Shown here piece by piece: positions 36,946 through 45,913 of a DNA stretch of 64,000 nucleotides (the stretch's first letter is position 1; the number at the start of each line of letters is the position of its first letter). The position numbers and the translations under genes were made by a program. The notes below the pieces were generated by a model. That model was not told where the DNA came from, ran no database searches, and saw only the letters and a program-made list of their open reading frames with translations. The DNA comes from CAUZIB01 sp963663925 (GTDB taxonomy: Bacteria > Acidobacteriota > Vicinamibacteria > Vicinamibacterales > UBA8438): contig OZ250139.1 of assembly GCA_965237405.1 (NCBI GenBank), positions 1,984,001 to 2,048,000 of the forward strand. Direction: 5' to 3'.

Positions 36946-37779
36946 ATGACGAATCAAGCGCCTTGGAGCGGTTGTCGTGTCATGGTCGGTATGGCAATTG
37001 TTGGAACACTTACGCTAGTAATGCTGTCGCCTGTGGCGCATACCAAGGAGTTGGGTCAGGACTCGACCTCGGCATGGTCTGGTGTGTTCACCGATGCCCA
37101 GGCTGAGCGCGGAAAAGAGACGTACGAGCAGGAGTGTTCGGCCTGCCACCTCAATGACCTACTCGGAGATGGCATTGCGCCAGCCTTGGTCGGAGTACCG
37201 TTTTCCTTCCGTTGGAGTGAGCTGTCCCTGGGCGACCTGTACATGGCCATTCGGCAGACCATGCCACAAGGAGCGCCAGCAAGCCTCAGCGTAGGCGACT
37301 ATATCGATATTGTGGCCTACATTCTGAAGGCCAACAACTTCCCCACCGGCGATGACGAGTTGCCAACCGATGATGACACCCTTCAGGAAATCATCATCGA
37401 CGAGCAATCCAAGGAGTTGGGTCAGGACTCGACCTCAGTATGGTCTGGTGTGTTCACCGATGCCCAGGCTGAGCGCGGAAAAGAAACGTATGAGCAGGAG
37501 TGTTCGGCCTGCCACCTCAATGACCTACTCGGAGACGGCATTGCGCCATCCTTGGTCGGAGTACCGTTTTCCTTCCGTTGGAGTGAGCTGTCCCTGGGCG
37601 ACATGTACATGGCCATTCGGACGACCATGCCACAAGGAGCGCCAGCAAGCCTCAGCGTAGGCGACTATGTTGATATCGTGGCCTACATTCTGAAGGCCAA
37701 CAACTTCCCCACCGGCGATGATGAGTTGCCAACCGACGATGACGCCCTTCAGGAAATCATCATCGACGAGGAGTCCTAG
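36946..37779 (+). CDS. Di-haem c-type cytochrome with a tandemly duplicated domain
   Basis: A 277-aa protein with a hydrophobic signal segment (VMVGMAIVGTLTLVMLSPVA) and two nearly identical 122-residue domains, each with ECSACHLNDLLGDGIAP (CxxCH haem site) and an ASLSVGDY-IVAYILKANN C-terminal helix; a candidate distal ligand is the methionine in TMPQGAPASLS. The repeat begins at 37045 and 37411, a 366-bp period. GGGAGGT precedes the ATG. Single-domain relatives are alcohol- or quinoprotein-associated cytochromes. The protein would be periplasmic and serve electron transfer. Confidence 0.88.
   Translation: MTNQAPWSGCRVMVGMAIVGTLTLVMLSPVAHTKELGQDSTSAWSGVFTDAQAERGKETYEQECSACHLNDLLGDGIAPALVGVPFSFRWSELSLGDLYMAIRQTMPQGAPASLSVGDYIDIVAYILKANNFPTGDDELPTDDDTLQEIIIDEQSKELGQDSTSVWSGVFTDAQAERGKETYEQECSACHLNDLLGDGIAPSLVGVPFSFRWSELSLGDMYMAIRTTMPQGAPASLSVGDYVDIVAYILKANNFPTGDDELPTDDDALQEIIIDEES
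37045..37770 (+). repeat. 366-bp direct tandem duplication inside the cytochrome gene
   Basis: Two in-frame copies (37045-37410 and 37411-37770) differ at only a handful of positions, several of them silent (for example GGCGACTATATCGATATT against GGCGACTATGTTGATATC). The near identity points to a recent duplication or to gene conversion between the halves. Confidence 0.9.
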
Positions 37780-37801
37780 GCAAGGCTACTGCGCGGTCTG
37801 A

Positions 37802-39361
37802 CTATGTATCGGCCGGGGTTGTCGGAGGGATCGACGGCTCCGCTACCGAACCCAGTTTCTGTCCTTCACCGGCTGCGTAAGGATAGCTGATCCCACGCCG
37901 GTACAGCTTGAGCGTGTAGATCGAGAACGCCGACAGCCGGTGCGAGACGTACACGCTCCCAACAGTCGCCGCCATCAGTGGTAGCATGATGCGGTAATCG
38001 TTCGTCATCTCGAAGAGAATCAAGATCGACGTCGTCGGCGCCTTGGCCGTCGCCGCAAAGAACGCGGCCATACCGACCATCGCATACGCTCCGGACCCGG
38101 CGGTCCACTCTGGAAACAGCATGTGGGCACCCGCCCCAAACACCCCACCGAACATCGCCCCCATATAGAGACTGGGCGCAAAGACGCCCCCTGATCCGCC
38201 AGAACCCAGCGTGGCGCAGTTCGCGACAATCTCCACGAAGAAGAGCGCCAAGAGCAGCTCCCACGGGAAGCGCACCCACAACACCGACTCGACCGTGTCC
38301 AATCCGGAACCGTAGACATCTGGAAACCAACGAAGTACGAGGCCAACGACCAGTCCGCCAACAGCGGGTTTGAGATAGTCGGGAAACGTCCAGCCATCGA
38401 AAAGGTCCTCGGATTTGTACAGCAGCCTCATGTACCCGATGGCTGCCCAACCGATCAAGACCCCCATGAGGCAGTACAGCGGAAGCTCTCCAGGACTCAC
38501 CAGGTCATAGACGGGCAACATGAAGGCCGGGAAGTTTCCGAGGAAGTATCGCGCGATCATGCACGAACTGAGTGAGGTCAAGAGCACCAGCAGGAAATCG
38601 GTATGGATACGGCCGATCAGTACCTCCATCGAGAACATCGCCGCTGCGACCGGCGCGTTGAAGGTTGCCGCGATGGCGCCGGCGGCACCGCACGTGACCA
38701 GCGTGCGGACGTTGTCCGAGGTCAGGCGCATCCACTGACCGACCGTCGAACCGATGGCCGAACCGATCTGAACCATCGGTCCCTCTCGACCCGCGACGCC
38801 GCCAAACCCGATGGTGAGCGCCGAGGCGATGACCTTGACCGTTACCACACGCTTGCGAATGCGCCCCCCGTGCACCGCCAGCGCCGTCATGACCTCAGGT
38901 ACACCGTGGCCCTTCGCCTCACGCGCGAACAGATGCACGATGGGCCCAACCATGAGCCCACCCAATGCCGGGAGCAGGACGAGTTGCGCCCGCCCGAAGC
39001 CCGCAAGCATCTCAGCCACTGGCCCAAGGGCAAGATCGGTAACCCACTGGAGTACGTAAATGAACCCGACGGAGCTCAACCCGGTAAACACGCCAACCAC
39101 TACCGAGAGAATGATGAGGTAGTTCTGTTCAGGCAGGAACGACGCACGTAGCCAGACCTTCGCCAACCTCCAGACCAAAAACCGCGAGGCAAGCTTGCGT
39201 CCAATCTCGATCGTCGCGGTGAGGTAGTTCTGTTTAGCCAGAAACGACGCACGTAGCCAGACCTTCGCCGACCTCCAGACCAAAAACCGCGAGGCAAGCT
39301 TGCGTCCAATCTCGAGCGTCGCGGTTCGGAAGCGCTTCAGTTGGTCCGTTCGCTGGCCCAT
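37802..39361 (-). CDS. ClC-family chloride channel or H+/Cl- exchanger
   Basis: A 519-aa membrane protein. ClC signatures are present: AREAKGHGVPEVMTALAVHG (variant of GSGIPEV), GFGGVAGREGPMVQIGSAIG with the gating glutamate in GREGP, and GSGGSGGVFAPSLYMGAMFG. The transport core begins at about residue 85. The N-terminal 80 residues contain a duplicated 35-residue segment (LASRFLVWRSAKVWLRASFL and LASRFLVWRLAKVWLRASFL), which is not part of the usual fold. It is convergent with the cytochrome gene. No CBS domains are visible. Confidence 0.9.
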   Translation of the reverse strand: MGQRTDQLKRFRTATLEIGRKLASRFLVWRSAKVWLRASFLAKQNYLTATIEIGRKLASRFLVWRLAKVWLRASFLPEQNYLIILSVVVGVFTGLSSVGFIYVLQWVTDLALGPVAEMLAGFGRAQLVLLPALGGLMVGPIVHLFAREAKGHGVPEVMTALAVHGGRIRKRVVTVKVIASALTIGFGGVAGREGPMVQIGSAIGSTVGQWMRLTSDNVRTLVTCGAAGAIAATFNAPVAAAMFSMEVLIGRIHTDFLLVLLTSLSSCMIARYFLGNFPAFMLPVYDLVSPGELPLYCLMGVLIGWAAIGYMRLLYKSEDLFDGWTFPDYLKPAVGGLVVGLVLRWFPDVYGSGLDTVESVLWVRFPWELLLALFFVEIVANCATLGSGGSGGVFAPSLYMGAMFGGVFGAGAHMLFPEWTAGSGAYAMVGMAAFFAATAKAPTTSILILFEMTNDYRIMLPLMAATVGSVYVSHRLSAFSIYTLKLYRRGISYPYAAGEGQKLGSVAEPSIPPTTPADT

Positions 39362-39407
39362 GGATGTGCGACTAATGAAGCGTTTTCAGACAGGCCGATG
39401 ACGAGGT

Positions 39408-40883
39408 CTACTGTGGCACCTCGCCAACCGACTCATCTTCATCGAAATCAAGGGGCGTCGCGGGAAGAGGAATTGCCACGAGCTTAGCTCGATCGTCTCG
39501 ACGGAGGGATAACAACAAGGGCTCCTCCGAGCCGGCCGCGGCCTCCAATCGGCGGCGGTCGCGCTGATCATCGAGACTCTGCCCGTTGACCGATAGGAGA
39601 CGATCCCCTTCCTGAACCCCGACCAACGCCGCCGGCCCGTCCGGTGCGACCACCACGATCCGCCACTGGGTTTCGCGGTCACCGTCTTCACGCGTTTCGC
39701 TGACCCACCGCACGGCTATCCCAAAACGTGGGAGTGGAACCAGGTCTGACTGTAGCGGGGTGCAATCCTGATTGGGCATCACGGCTCCACCCCTTACGCG
39801 CCGTCCGGCGCGAAGCGCCCGATAGCTAACGAGTGAGCCCGGGGCGTGAGCATCGTACAGCTGTTCGAATTGCTCCCGGGAGTTCACCTCTTCCCCAGCC
39901 CAGGTCACCAAGATGTCGCCACCCGCCAGCGACACCTGCGGATTGAACACCTCCGTCCGGAGGTGCTCGACCAGCACACCACGATCCAGGTTCAACAACT
40001 CCTTAACCGTTGCGTCTAAATCGGACACTTCGATACTTCGACAGACCGACTCCATTTGGAGCTGACCGATTAACCCGAGCAGCGTTGTAGTCGTCACGAC
40101 CCGTAAACCCTCAGGCGACTCGAACGCCAATCCAAGGAGCGCACCGTCGAGATCGACGACGGCCGCAATCATCGACGAATCCGGTAGGTCCATCGACACG
40201 ACGAGATCACTGCCTCTATCCCCATCGGCCAGCGACCGCGTTGCCACGAGGTGACCGGTGGTGATCATTGGCCGTCCCGCGCCATCCAAAGTGATCGCAC
40301 TTAGATATGAGCCCGACGGCAGGCTGCGGGGGTCGGAGAGAATGAACACCGATTCGCCGACCCCGTCCACGTCGAACAACGCGAGCCCAATCCGTTCGTC
40401 CCAGCTTCGCAATCGATGAGGCCCGTCTTCGTCCCACGGCTCTGGCCCATCCCCGCCGCCTCGGTCGTCAGGTGTTTCGGGCGCCCTTCCCGCCTCGTCG
40501 GTGGCGGACAACAGCCTCCGCGTCCGTGCAAGGAGGGTCTCTCTCGCGGCGTGAACGGTAGTCAGTGCAAGTCCGGGCCCCACCAAGAGCCCAGGCGCAC
40601 GAGATTCACCAATCAGCACGAAGCTCGGTTGAACCCTCTTGGCTAGTTGGTGCCAGTAGTCGGAGAAGTACGCTAACGGCGTCTTCTCCAGATCGGCTCG
40701 CGTGACGAGTCGATGTGCGGGGATCGGACCCTTGTCCAACTCGGACACGCCCGAAGCTGGATCGGATCGTTCGAGTGTCCCCTGCGCGAGAACGCCGGCG
40801 ACGACGATCAGAACAACACTCGGAAACAGTAGCTGGCGCTTGTGGAGGCTACGGACACCGGGTAGTTGCAACAGGAAACGCAC
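39408..40883 (-). CDS. Degenerate trypsin-like protein with two PDZ domains
   Basis: A 491-aa protein with an N-terminal membrane anchor (LLFPSVVLIVVAGVLAQG). Residues 90-290 resemble a DegP/HtrA-type trypsin fold (GLLVGPGLALTTVHAARE, ALFDVDGVGESVFI, LPSGSYLSAITLDG), but the catalytic GNSGGP serine motif is replaced by sequence around VVDLDGALLGLAFES, so proteolysis is unlikely. Two PDZ-like regions follow (around 300-360 and 410-470, for example GPAALVGVQEGDRLLSVNGQ). It probably acts as a scaffold or sensor in the envelope. The start is GTG. Confidence 0.75.
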   Translation of the reverse strand: MRFLLQLPGVRSLHKRQLLFPSVVLIVVAGVLAQGTLERSDPASGVSELDKGPIPAHRLVTRADLEKTPLAYFSDYWHQLAKRVQPSFVLIGESRAPGLLVGPGLALTTVHAARETLLARTRRLLSATDEAGRAPETPDDRGGGDGPEPWDEDGPHRLRSWDERIGLALFDVDGVGESVFILSDPRSLPSGSYLSAITLDGAGRPMITTGHLVATRSLADGDRGSDLVVSMDLPDSSMIAAVVDLDGALLGLAFESPEGLRVVTTTTLLGLIGQLQMESVCRSIEVSDLDATVKELLNLDRGVLVEHLRTEVFNPQVSLAGGDILVTWAGEEVNSREQFEQLYDAHAPGSLVSYRALRAGRRVRGGAVMPNQDCTPLQSDLVPLPRFGIAVRWVSETREDGDRETQWRIVVVAPDGPAALVGVQEGDRLLSVNGQSLDDQRDRRRLEAAAGSEEPLLLSLRRDDRAKLVAIPLPATPLDFDEDESVGEVPQ

Positions 40884-40976
40884 AGCGCCATTCTCTGGCG
40901 GGAGATGAGTATATATTTAGTTTAGCACACGGACAGCTGACCCACACGCCGTCCCCCGTGACAGGTGGCTCGACGG

Positions 40977-42491
40977 TTACCTCAGGATCAGAACCATCGC
41001 CGGAACCAGAACGACGGCAAGCACATCCATAAGCAGTCCATATTTGATCATGTCGGTGAGCGGCACGCGTCCCGAGGCGTACACAATCGCATTGGGCGGC
41101 GTCGAGACCGGGAGCATGACCGCGATCGACGCAGCGAGTGCGGCCGCGATAGCCGGTGTGACCGGATCAACATTTGCCGCTTGCGCGATCGAGATCGCAA
41201 TCGGGATAGCAATGGTGGTGGCTGCAGTGTTCGACATCGTTTCCGAGAGAACCACGGTAAACAAGGCAGCTGTGTAGGCAAGCGAAACCACGTCGTCCGT
41301 TGGAAGCAGTCCGGTAATCGCCTCACCCACGACTTGGGCCAATCCGGTGGATGCCGCAAGCGTGCCGAGCGAGAGCCCACCGCCAAAGAGCAAGATCGTA
41401 CCCCAATCGATTTGAGCCGCCTGCCTCCAAGTGATCGTCGCGCGCTGGGTCGCACTCACGGGAAGCAAGAACAGCAGCACAGCACCGATCAAGGCCGCAA
41501 CGGATTCCGGCACGCTCGACAGCACGGACTGAGTAAAAGGGTGCTCCCGCCCAAGCAGTAACGGGAGGAGTCCTGGGCCCACCCAGAGCACCACCGTGAC
41601 ACCGAAGGCGATCACGGCGTTGCGCTCGCCTGGCTTCCAGGGACCCAGCGCACGCTTACGTTCGGCGATAATGTCGTCGGCTCCCTCGATCACCTCGACC
41701 CGAGTGCCAGAGACGCGAGTCAGATACACGAAGACGACCCCCATCAGAACCAGCGTCACCGGAACCGCCAGGAACATCCACTCGACGAAGAAAATCCGCA
41801 CGTCCAGTAAGTCATTCAGCAGGCCGATCGCGATCAGGTTAGGCGGCGTTCCCACCGGTGTCGCCATGCCCCCGCGAGAGCAGCCGTAGGCGGTCATCAG
41901 CATGAGCGAGGTGCCGTAGGAGCGAGACATCTTGCCTTCGGATTCCATGAAGGCCACCAGCGACATGCCGATTGGCACCAACATGGCCGCCGTCGCGGTG
42001 TTGCTCATCCATGCAGACAGAACTGCGGCCAGAGCCCCGTAGGCGATAAGGATACGTGTCGGGCGTGCGCCTATGACCTTCAAGGACAGCACGCCATACG
42101 CAATGCGCTCGTTAACCCGGTGAACGAACAGCCCCTGTGCAAGGATGAAACTTCCGATAAACAGAAAGATCAGGGGATTCGCGAACGGTGCAAACGCCGT
42201 TCGCACCGGAGCCACCTGAAGCACGACGGCTAGTACCGGACATAGCAACGCCGTGACAGCGAGCGGCAGTGCTTCAGTGACCCAGAGCGTGATAACCAAA
42301 GCGGCGACGGCACCCAGCCGGTGACCTTCAGTCGACAGTGAGCCTGCCGGAAGAAGGAGCACGATGGCAAATACGATCGGTGCAAGGACGAGCCCCGCCG
42401 TCCGTCGGAGCGCTTCGAACCGTGCCGTGCCATCGGACCCGGTCGTTGTATCCGCCATTTCACGAATCCAGGAGGAACCGTAGGGTAACAT
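40977..42491 (-). CDS. SLC13/DASS-family anion:sodium symporter
   Basis: About 505 residues with some twelve hydrophobic segments. Both Ser-Asn-Thr motifs of the DASS family are visible: AWMSNTATAAMLVPIGMSL in the first half and LSETMSNTAATTIAIPIAIS in the second, with VGTPPNLIAIG and VSTPPNAIVYASG as paired substrate-site loops. The family moves dicarboxylates, citrate or sulfate with Na+. The ATG at 42491 or 42458 (MADTTTG) are alternative starts; the latter leaves a short cytoplasmic N-terminus. Confidence 0.87.
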   Translation of the reverse strand: MLPYGSSWIREMADTTTGSDGTARFEALRRTAGLVLAPIVFAIVLLLPAGSLSTEGHRLGAVAALVITLWVTEALPLAVTALLCPVLAVVLQVAPVRTAFAPFANPLIFLFIGSFILAQGLFVHRVNERIAYGVLSLKVIGARPTRILIAYGALAAVLSAWMSNTATAAMLVPIGMSLVAFMESEGKMSRSYGTSLMLMTAYGCSRGGMATPVGTPPNLIAIGLLNDLLDVRIFFVEWMFLAVPVTLVLMGVVFVYLTRVSGTRVEVIEGADDIIAERKRALGPWKPGERNAVIAFGVTVVLWVGPGLLPLLLGREHPFTQSVLSSVPESVAALIGAVLLFLLPVSATQRATITWRQAAQIDWGTILLFGGGLSLGTLAASTGLAQVVGEAITGLLPTDDVVSLAYTAALFTVVLSETMSNTAATTIAIPIAISIAQAANVDPVTPAIAAALAASIAVMLPVSTPPNAIVYASGRVPLTDMIKYGLLMDVLAVVLVPAMVLILR

Positions 42492-42771
42492 GGACGGGAC
42501 CTCAGTAAGTCGATAGTGCAACCGGTGCTGCCACCGTTCTGCACTACGAAGTCAGCAACCGCCTCGGCACGGACGACCCGTTCACCAAGTACTACCATGG
42601 AGGCGCTCTGTAAACTTCGCGGAGACGTCGACCGTCCGGTTCACTACTTGGACGAAAGCCTTGAGCACCTCCCCGCGCTCGACGGTGGACCGGCACCTGT
42701 GGCCGCCGACTCACCCCATTTGCACGGGGGGCGTGATATCCTGAAGATACGTTGGATAGAAAGGTGCCGTC

Positions 42772-42954
42772 ATGAATATGCCATTGGCGCTCTTCGGCCC
42801 GATCGGACTTCCGGAATTGGTGATCATCTGTTTCATACTGATCCTGATTTTCGGTGCGAATCGACTTTCGGGGCTCGGAAAAGGAATGGGACAAGCCATC
42901 CGGGGTTTCAAGGACGAGGTTCAGGACAAGCCAGACACGGACGAGAGCAAATAG
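42772..42954 (+). CDS. tatA: Twin-arginine translocase subunit TatA/E
   Basis: A 60-aa protein of typical TatA plan: a short periplasmic N-terminus, a single membrane helix with GPIGLPELVIICFILILIF (Glu after the Pro-Gly hinge region), the FG hinge, an amphipathic helix ANRLSGLGKGMGQAIRGFKD, and an acidic tail. It oligomerises to form the Tat protein-conducting pore. AAAGG precedes the ATG. No tatB or tatC is adjacent, a frequent arrangement in some phyla. Confidence 0.9.
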   Translation: MNMPLALFGPIGLPELVIICFILILIFGANRLSGLGKGMGQAIRGFKDEVQDKPDTDESK

Positions 42955-42990
42955 ACCAGGCCGGATCCGGCCTCATCTCCAGAAGCACGA

Positions 42991-43034
42991 ACGGGCGACC
43001 GTGGTCCGAAGACCGCGCCCGCCCGTTTCTCTTT
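42991..43034. terminator. Bidirectional terminator hairpin between tatA and the peroxiredoxin gene
   Basis: ACGGGCG and CGCCCGT frame an inner GGTC-CGAA-GACC hairpin, giving a long GC-rich stem (42991-43027) followed by TTCTCTTT. It lies between two convergent genes, as expected for a shared intrinsic terminator. Confidence 0.65.
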
Positions 43035-43052
43035 CACCTGACTGACGAAGGG

Positions 43053-43580
43053 TCAGCGTCTGGCCACGTCCAACTCAGTCAGATGGGCCACCAAGTCCCC
43101 GCCAGCCGTTGATGCGTTGACCTCACGATCGACTCTGAGAATCCGCCCGTCCGGACCGATGATGTACGTCCAGCGGTACGGCACCTGCCGTTCGGCGTTA
43201 ACCACGCCGTAGGCTATCGCGACATCCTTATTGGGATTACTCAATAGCGGAAAATCAGCGTCAAGTGATTCCGCAAATTCTTTGTTCGTTTGCGGATCAT
43301 CGACACTGATCATAAAGTAGGCAATATCGAATTGACTAAGTTGGTCGCTGTTCTCCCGCAACGACTTACATTCGGCCGTTCAACCACCGGTAAAAGCTTT
43401 TGGAAACCACGCCAAGACGACCGTCTTGCCGGCGTAATCAGCCAGACTATGCGTCTTCCCGTCACTTCCCGGCAGCTCGAAAGGAGGTGCAGCATCGCCC
43501 GGGCTCAGTTCCTGCACCTGCGCGCCGCTGGACCAACCGGCCAGAGCGAGCGCAGCCACGACAACGATGAACAGCCTCAT
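43053..43580 (-). CDS. Peroxiredoxin-like redoxin with in-frame UGA at the catalytic position: candidate selenoprotein
   Basis: One minus-strand frame of about 174 codons is interrupted only by a TGA at 43380-43382. It starts MRLFIVVVAALALAGWSSGA (signal peptide, ATG at 43580) and continues DAAPPFELPGSDGKTHSLAD and VVLAWFPKAFTGG, then UGA, then TAECKSLRENSDQ, ISVDDPQTNKEFAESLDADF and YRWTYIIGPDGRILRVD. Peroxiredoxins of the AhpC/Bcp class have the peroxidatic cysteine exactly there (FTGG-C-TxEC). Selenocysteine insertion is therefore the simplest reading; the second cysteine three residues later would be a resolving partner. A hairpin suited to a bacterial SECIS follows (43344-43365). Nothing else in the frame is damaged. 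The protein would reduce peroxides in the envelope. Sec machinery is not in the window. Confidence 0.82.
43344..43365 (-). promoter_or_regulatory. Candidate bacterial SECIS hairpin
   Basis: On the minus-strand mRNA, GUCGUUG and CAGCGAC pair in a 7-bp stem (one G-U pair) closing the 8-nt loop CGGGAGAA. The stem begins 15 nt after the UGA and the loop 22 nt after it. Bacterial SECIS elements lie in this range and have a G among the first two loop bases, as here. Confidence 0.6.
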
Positions 43581-43782
43581 GGTCTCCACTCCTTTGACTG
43601 CCACGCGACCGAACGAGCCGGCCACGTGTGATTAACGCAACATAACCCCAAGCGAGACACCCCGTGCCTCGCGAGTTACACCACGGCCACCGAGATGCAA
43701 CGTAAGTGTACAACCTCGACACTGGAAAAGCGACGTCCGTTCCCTGCGTCGTGATCGTCGCCATAGGATCGAAAGGATTGTG

Positions 43783-44154
43783 ATGTTCGAAAGGGTCAAC
43801 TGGCAGGATTTGGCGGTCGGACTCAGCCTGGCCGTGCTGATAGCGCTTATCATGGTACAGCTGGCGTCGCGAATTCTGTGGCCCGCACTGACGATGGTCA
43901 GCGGGGCAACAAGCGACGTCAGTTTTCGAGATCCGATCAAACGACGCCCGATCCGAATTGTTCGCGGCAGCGAAATCCCGTTCTCTCACTCGCTCTACTT
44001 TGGCGAGATCAGCAAGCCGTTCTTGACACACACTCTCTCAAGCGCAAACATGGGAAAGCTGGCGCAGGCCGCGGCGGAAGCGACGGCATGGCCATTAACC
44101 AGCTCCGGTTCGGGCACCGACGCCAGCCACAGTGGCGACGACGATATCGGATAG
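43783..44154 (+). CDS. Hypothetical single-span membrane protein
   Basis: A 123-aa product starting MFERVNWQDLAVGLSLAVLI with one transmembrane helix (AVGLSLAVLIALIMVQLASR), followed by a soluble region IKRRPIRIVRGSEIPFSHSL and a low-complexity Ser/Gly/Asp tail. No family is recognised. The adjacent GTG gives one extra residue. It lies divergent from the peroxiredoxin gene and upstream of HPRT in the same direction. Confidence 0.5.
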   Translation: MFERVNWQDLAVGLSLAVLIALIMVQLASRILWPALTMVSGATSDVSFRDPIKRRPIRIVRGSEIPFSHSLYFGEISKPFLTHTLSSANMGKLAQAAAEATAWPLTSSGSGTDASHSGDDDIG

Positions 44155-44264
44155 GTTGCCTACTTAATTAGGACGGTGTCAGGAAACTGGGCCAACCACG
44201 TGAACCAGAACACGGGTCAGGCGAGCACCGTCGGTCGGCCAGGAATGGTCGCATTTTGGTAGGC

Positions 44265-44834
44265 ATGACGCTGATGGGTGACCTGAAGATACTGTTTTCA
44301 GCCGACCAGATCCACACTCGGATTGTGACGCTGGCACGAGAAATAGACGCCGCCTATTCAACCGAGGTCGTCGTCCATATCATCGGCGTCCTACGGGGGG
44401 GGATGATGTTCACGGCGGATCTCGTTCGGGCCCTCACGCACGCCACAACCATAGACTTCACCCACCTTGAGAGCTACGCCGCATCGAAGCGTTCATCAGG
44501 ACCGGTCATCTGGCACCTAAAACCCAATAACGTTACCGAACGCCACGTCCTCATCGTCGAGGATATCGTCGACACTGGTCTCACCCTCAACGCTTTGCGC
44601 GAACATCTACTACAACAAGATCCTGCGAGTCTCAGCACCGTTTGTCTCCTCAGTAAACCGGCGCGGCGCAACCACGACGTTCCGGTCGAGTTCGTGGGCT
44701 TCTCGATCTCCGACCGATTTGTCGTCGGGTACGGCCTCGACCTTGACCAGCGCCATCGCGATCTCCCTTATCTCGCCTACCTCGACGAGGAACACAAGAA
44801 ACCAGCCGGAACGACCACCATCGATTATGTATAG
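44265..44834 (+). CDS. hpt: Hypoxanthine phosphoribosyltransferase
   Basis: A 189-aa type I phosphoribosyltransferase. The PRPP-binding loop is VLIVEDIVDTGLTLNALR (about residue 98), preceded by IIGVLRGGMMFTADLVRAL and FTHLESYAASKRSSG. VEFVGFSISDRFVVGYGLDL matches the C-terminal hood of bacterial HPRT, with the base-contacting FVVGYGLD. It salvages hypoxanthine and guanine with PRPP. Starts at 44256 (TTG), 44265 or 44274 (both ATG) are possible. Confidence 0.9.
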   Translation: MTLMGDLKILFSADQIHTRIVTLAREIDAAYSTEVVVHIIGVLRGGMMFTADLVRALTHATTIDFTHLESYAASKRSSGPVIWHLKPNNVTERHVLIVEDIVDTGLTLNALREHLLQQDPASLSTVCLLSKPARRNHDVPVEFVGFSISDRFVVGYGLDLDQRHRDLPYLAYLDEEHKKPAGTTTIDYV

Positions 44835-44861
44835 AGTCTACGAGCCTTCCCCTAGAACGAC

Positions 44862-45782
44862 ATGACCAACCGACGCCCTTCCCAACGGTTAACAATTCAA
44901 AAGACGCCGTCAAAAACGATTCAACAGGGCACGCCACGGCGAAACCAGAGGTCGCTGGCCAGCTCCACCACCGCTGGAAAAACTCACGGTTGGACCACGA
45001 GCATCACCAAGATTGAGCCGAACCAAATCCTGGTTCGGGGCTACGCCTTGGACTAAATGATAGGTCGTTTGTCGTTCGCCGAAGCGATCTACCTGGTGCT
45101 AATGGGCGAACTACCAACGCCTACCGTGAGCCGCATCGTGGAGGCGCTACTCGTTTCGGCGCTCGACCATGGCGCAACGCCGCCCTCGACCCAAGCCGCA
45201 CGAAACGTAGCGACTACCGGCGCACCGATTCGAGCCTCGGCCGCCGCTGGCATTTTGGCTTTAGGCTAGCCGCTCGGGGGCGGTGGAAGCATCGATGCGT
45301 GCTTTCGCTTTCTTGAGGATGGACTGAACCTTGTTGAAGAATGGGTGTCCTTCGATCGCGCGGCTCGGCGCATGGTCGATCAGATGGCGCCAGTGGGTCT
45401 GACCCCAGCCGGATTTGGGTACCGCTTCCACACGGTGGATCCCCGCGCCGCCCGCCTCTTTCAGCTCGCATTGGAACTCGACCTCGAGGGTTGCTACGTC
45501 TCGTCCATACGAGCCGTTGAGCGGGTGCTTGCGGAACGGCTGGCGGCATCCGGAGAACGTGTCCTAACAATCCACATCGATGGTGCGATCGCGTCCATGT
45601 GCGGGGATCTCGGACTCGACGCCGAAACGGCGAATGTTCTATTCATGGTCTCGCGAGTATCGAGCATTGTGGCCCACGCGATCGAAGAGCAACGGCATCA
45701 GCCAGCAATGCGACAAATCGATCCCACTAGCCACTGTTGCAACGGACCTGCCCAACGACGCCTTCCCGAAACGCGCCGTTGA
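44862..45782 (+). pseudogene. Citryl-CoA lyase / citrate synthase-like gene with two nonsense codons
   Basis: One continuous frame of about 306 codons is broken by TAA at 45054 and TAG at 45267 without any frameshift. The segments read WTTSITKIEPNQILVRGYAL, then MIGRLSFAEAIYLVLMGELP and DHGATPPSTQAARNVATTGA, then SIDACFRFLEDGLN, GLTPAGFGYRFHTVDPRAAR and AIASMCGDLGLDAETANVLF, ending with ALFMVSRVSSIVAHAIEEQ-type citrate synthase sequence and IDPTSH. The family (citrate synthase superfamily, short citryl-CoA lyase type) cleaves or makes citryl-CoA or citrate. The rest of the sequence is well conserved, so the stops look recent. The gene lies 27 bp after hpt. Confidence 0.75.
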
Positions 45783-45913
45783 CATTCCCAAAGACACCAC
45801 AAAGGCGACTCCAAGAGCTCGCCATCGATGGATCGTGCACCTCCAGGCCACAACGGCGCCCTTTGGCAACGCTCCGCTATCACAGTAAACGATTGTTTCT
45901 TGCGGGGTTTAAG

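Noticed and set aside
45054..45269. Recoding of the stops in the citryl-CoA lyase gene
   Set aside because: The stops are TAA and TAG rather than UGA, fall at non-catalytic positions, and other genes use these codons as normal stops.
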